A DNA stretch of 64,000 nucleotides, taken from assembly GCF_009363155.1 (NCBI RefSeq), contig NZ_CP045302.1, positions 3,455,001 through 3,519,000 of the forward strand, read 5' to 3'. Below are positions 63,980 to 64,000 of this stretch, piece by piece (the first letter of the stretch is position 1; the number at the start of each line of letters is the position of its first letter). The position numbers and the translations under genes were made by a program. The stretch is from Azotobacter salinestris (GTDB lineage Bacteria; Pseudomonadota; Gammaproteobacteria; Pseudomonadales; Pseudomonadaceae). The notes under the pieces were generated by a model, which saw only the letters and a program-made list of their open reading frames with translations, made no database searches and was not told the origin of the DNA.

Positions 63980-64000
63980 GAACAAAACGGCATCTCGCCC

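Overview
The window is high-GC gammaproteobacterial chromosome, most likely from the Pseudomonadaceae (Pseudomonas or Azotobacter type). This rests on the FMN-riboswitch riboflavin cluster running into nusB-thiL-pgpA, the linked set retS-purD-purH-fis-dusB-prmA-accC-accB-aroQ-dsbD, and yciH next to speA. From memory, these match two blocks that are separate in P. aeruginosa PAO1 (around PA4045-PA4055 and PA4839-PA4856), so here they would be joined by a rearrangement. That comparison was not computed. I see no rRNA, tRNA, CRISPR array or prophage.

Layout. (1) 1-8078: FMN riboswitch, riboflavin synthesis (ribE, ribBA, ribH, ribA) with nusB, thiL, pgpA, a periplasmic binding protein, a retropepsin-like protein and a BtuF-like protein. 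(2) 8075-14155: a Rho-N-like protein, a dead lipase gene, a DUF6152-like protein, an Hsp70 relative and the hybrid kinase RetS. (3) 14286-27327: purine, protein-modification, fatty-acid, shikimate and disulfide genes, mostly on the minus strand, then a DUF2333 and a Nudix gene. (4) 27614-38254: an accessory block. It has a five-gene polyprenyl-phosphate D-arabinofuranose-type cluster (HAD-UbiA fusion, DprE1-like, DprE2-like, flippase-like protein, low-GC DUF6311 membrane protein). After it come a 117-bp inverted-repeat element and stacked insertion sequences (IS5, and IS66 inside IS481). (5) 38583-46488: ldhA, yciH, a structured repeat, speA, a MATE exporter, a universal stress protein and a SulP transporter. 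(6) 46753-54776: two IS elements and a second copy of the structured repeat stacked at one TA site. Beyond them lies a decayed tandem duplication of a sulP / SdiA-regulated-protein / flavoprotein unit, with a repeated IclR-box-like palindrome, and a sugar-isomerase-like gene. (7) 55167-63979: aquaporin, GH5 glycosidase, an ABC exporter with a degenerate ATPase domain, a frameshifted CYP152 P450, an arylamine N-acetyltransferase, DUF202, and a DUF4157-like metalloprotease with three exact cysteine repeats.

How the parts relate. The conserved blocks are housekeeping operons with many start/stop overlaps. The accessory block probably builds a polyprenyl-phospho-arabinofuranose donor, flips it and hands it to an acceptor; its composition changes inside the flippase gene, which suggests modular exchange of the terminal genes. 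The 46-55 kb region records a sequence of events: tandem duplication, loss of the inner genes, then serial transposition into one site. The surviving flavoprotein and isomerase-like genes share an operator-like palindrome and may form an undescribed catabolic module. Several genes (lipase, P450, 3' end of the flavoprotein) are frameshifted; each could be a true pseudogene or a sequencing error.
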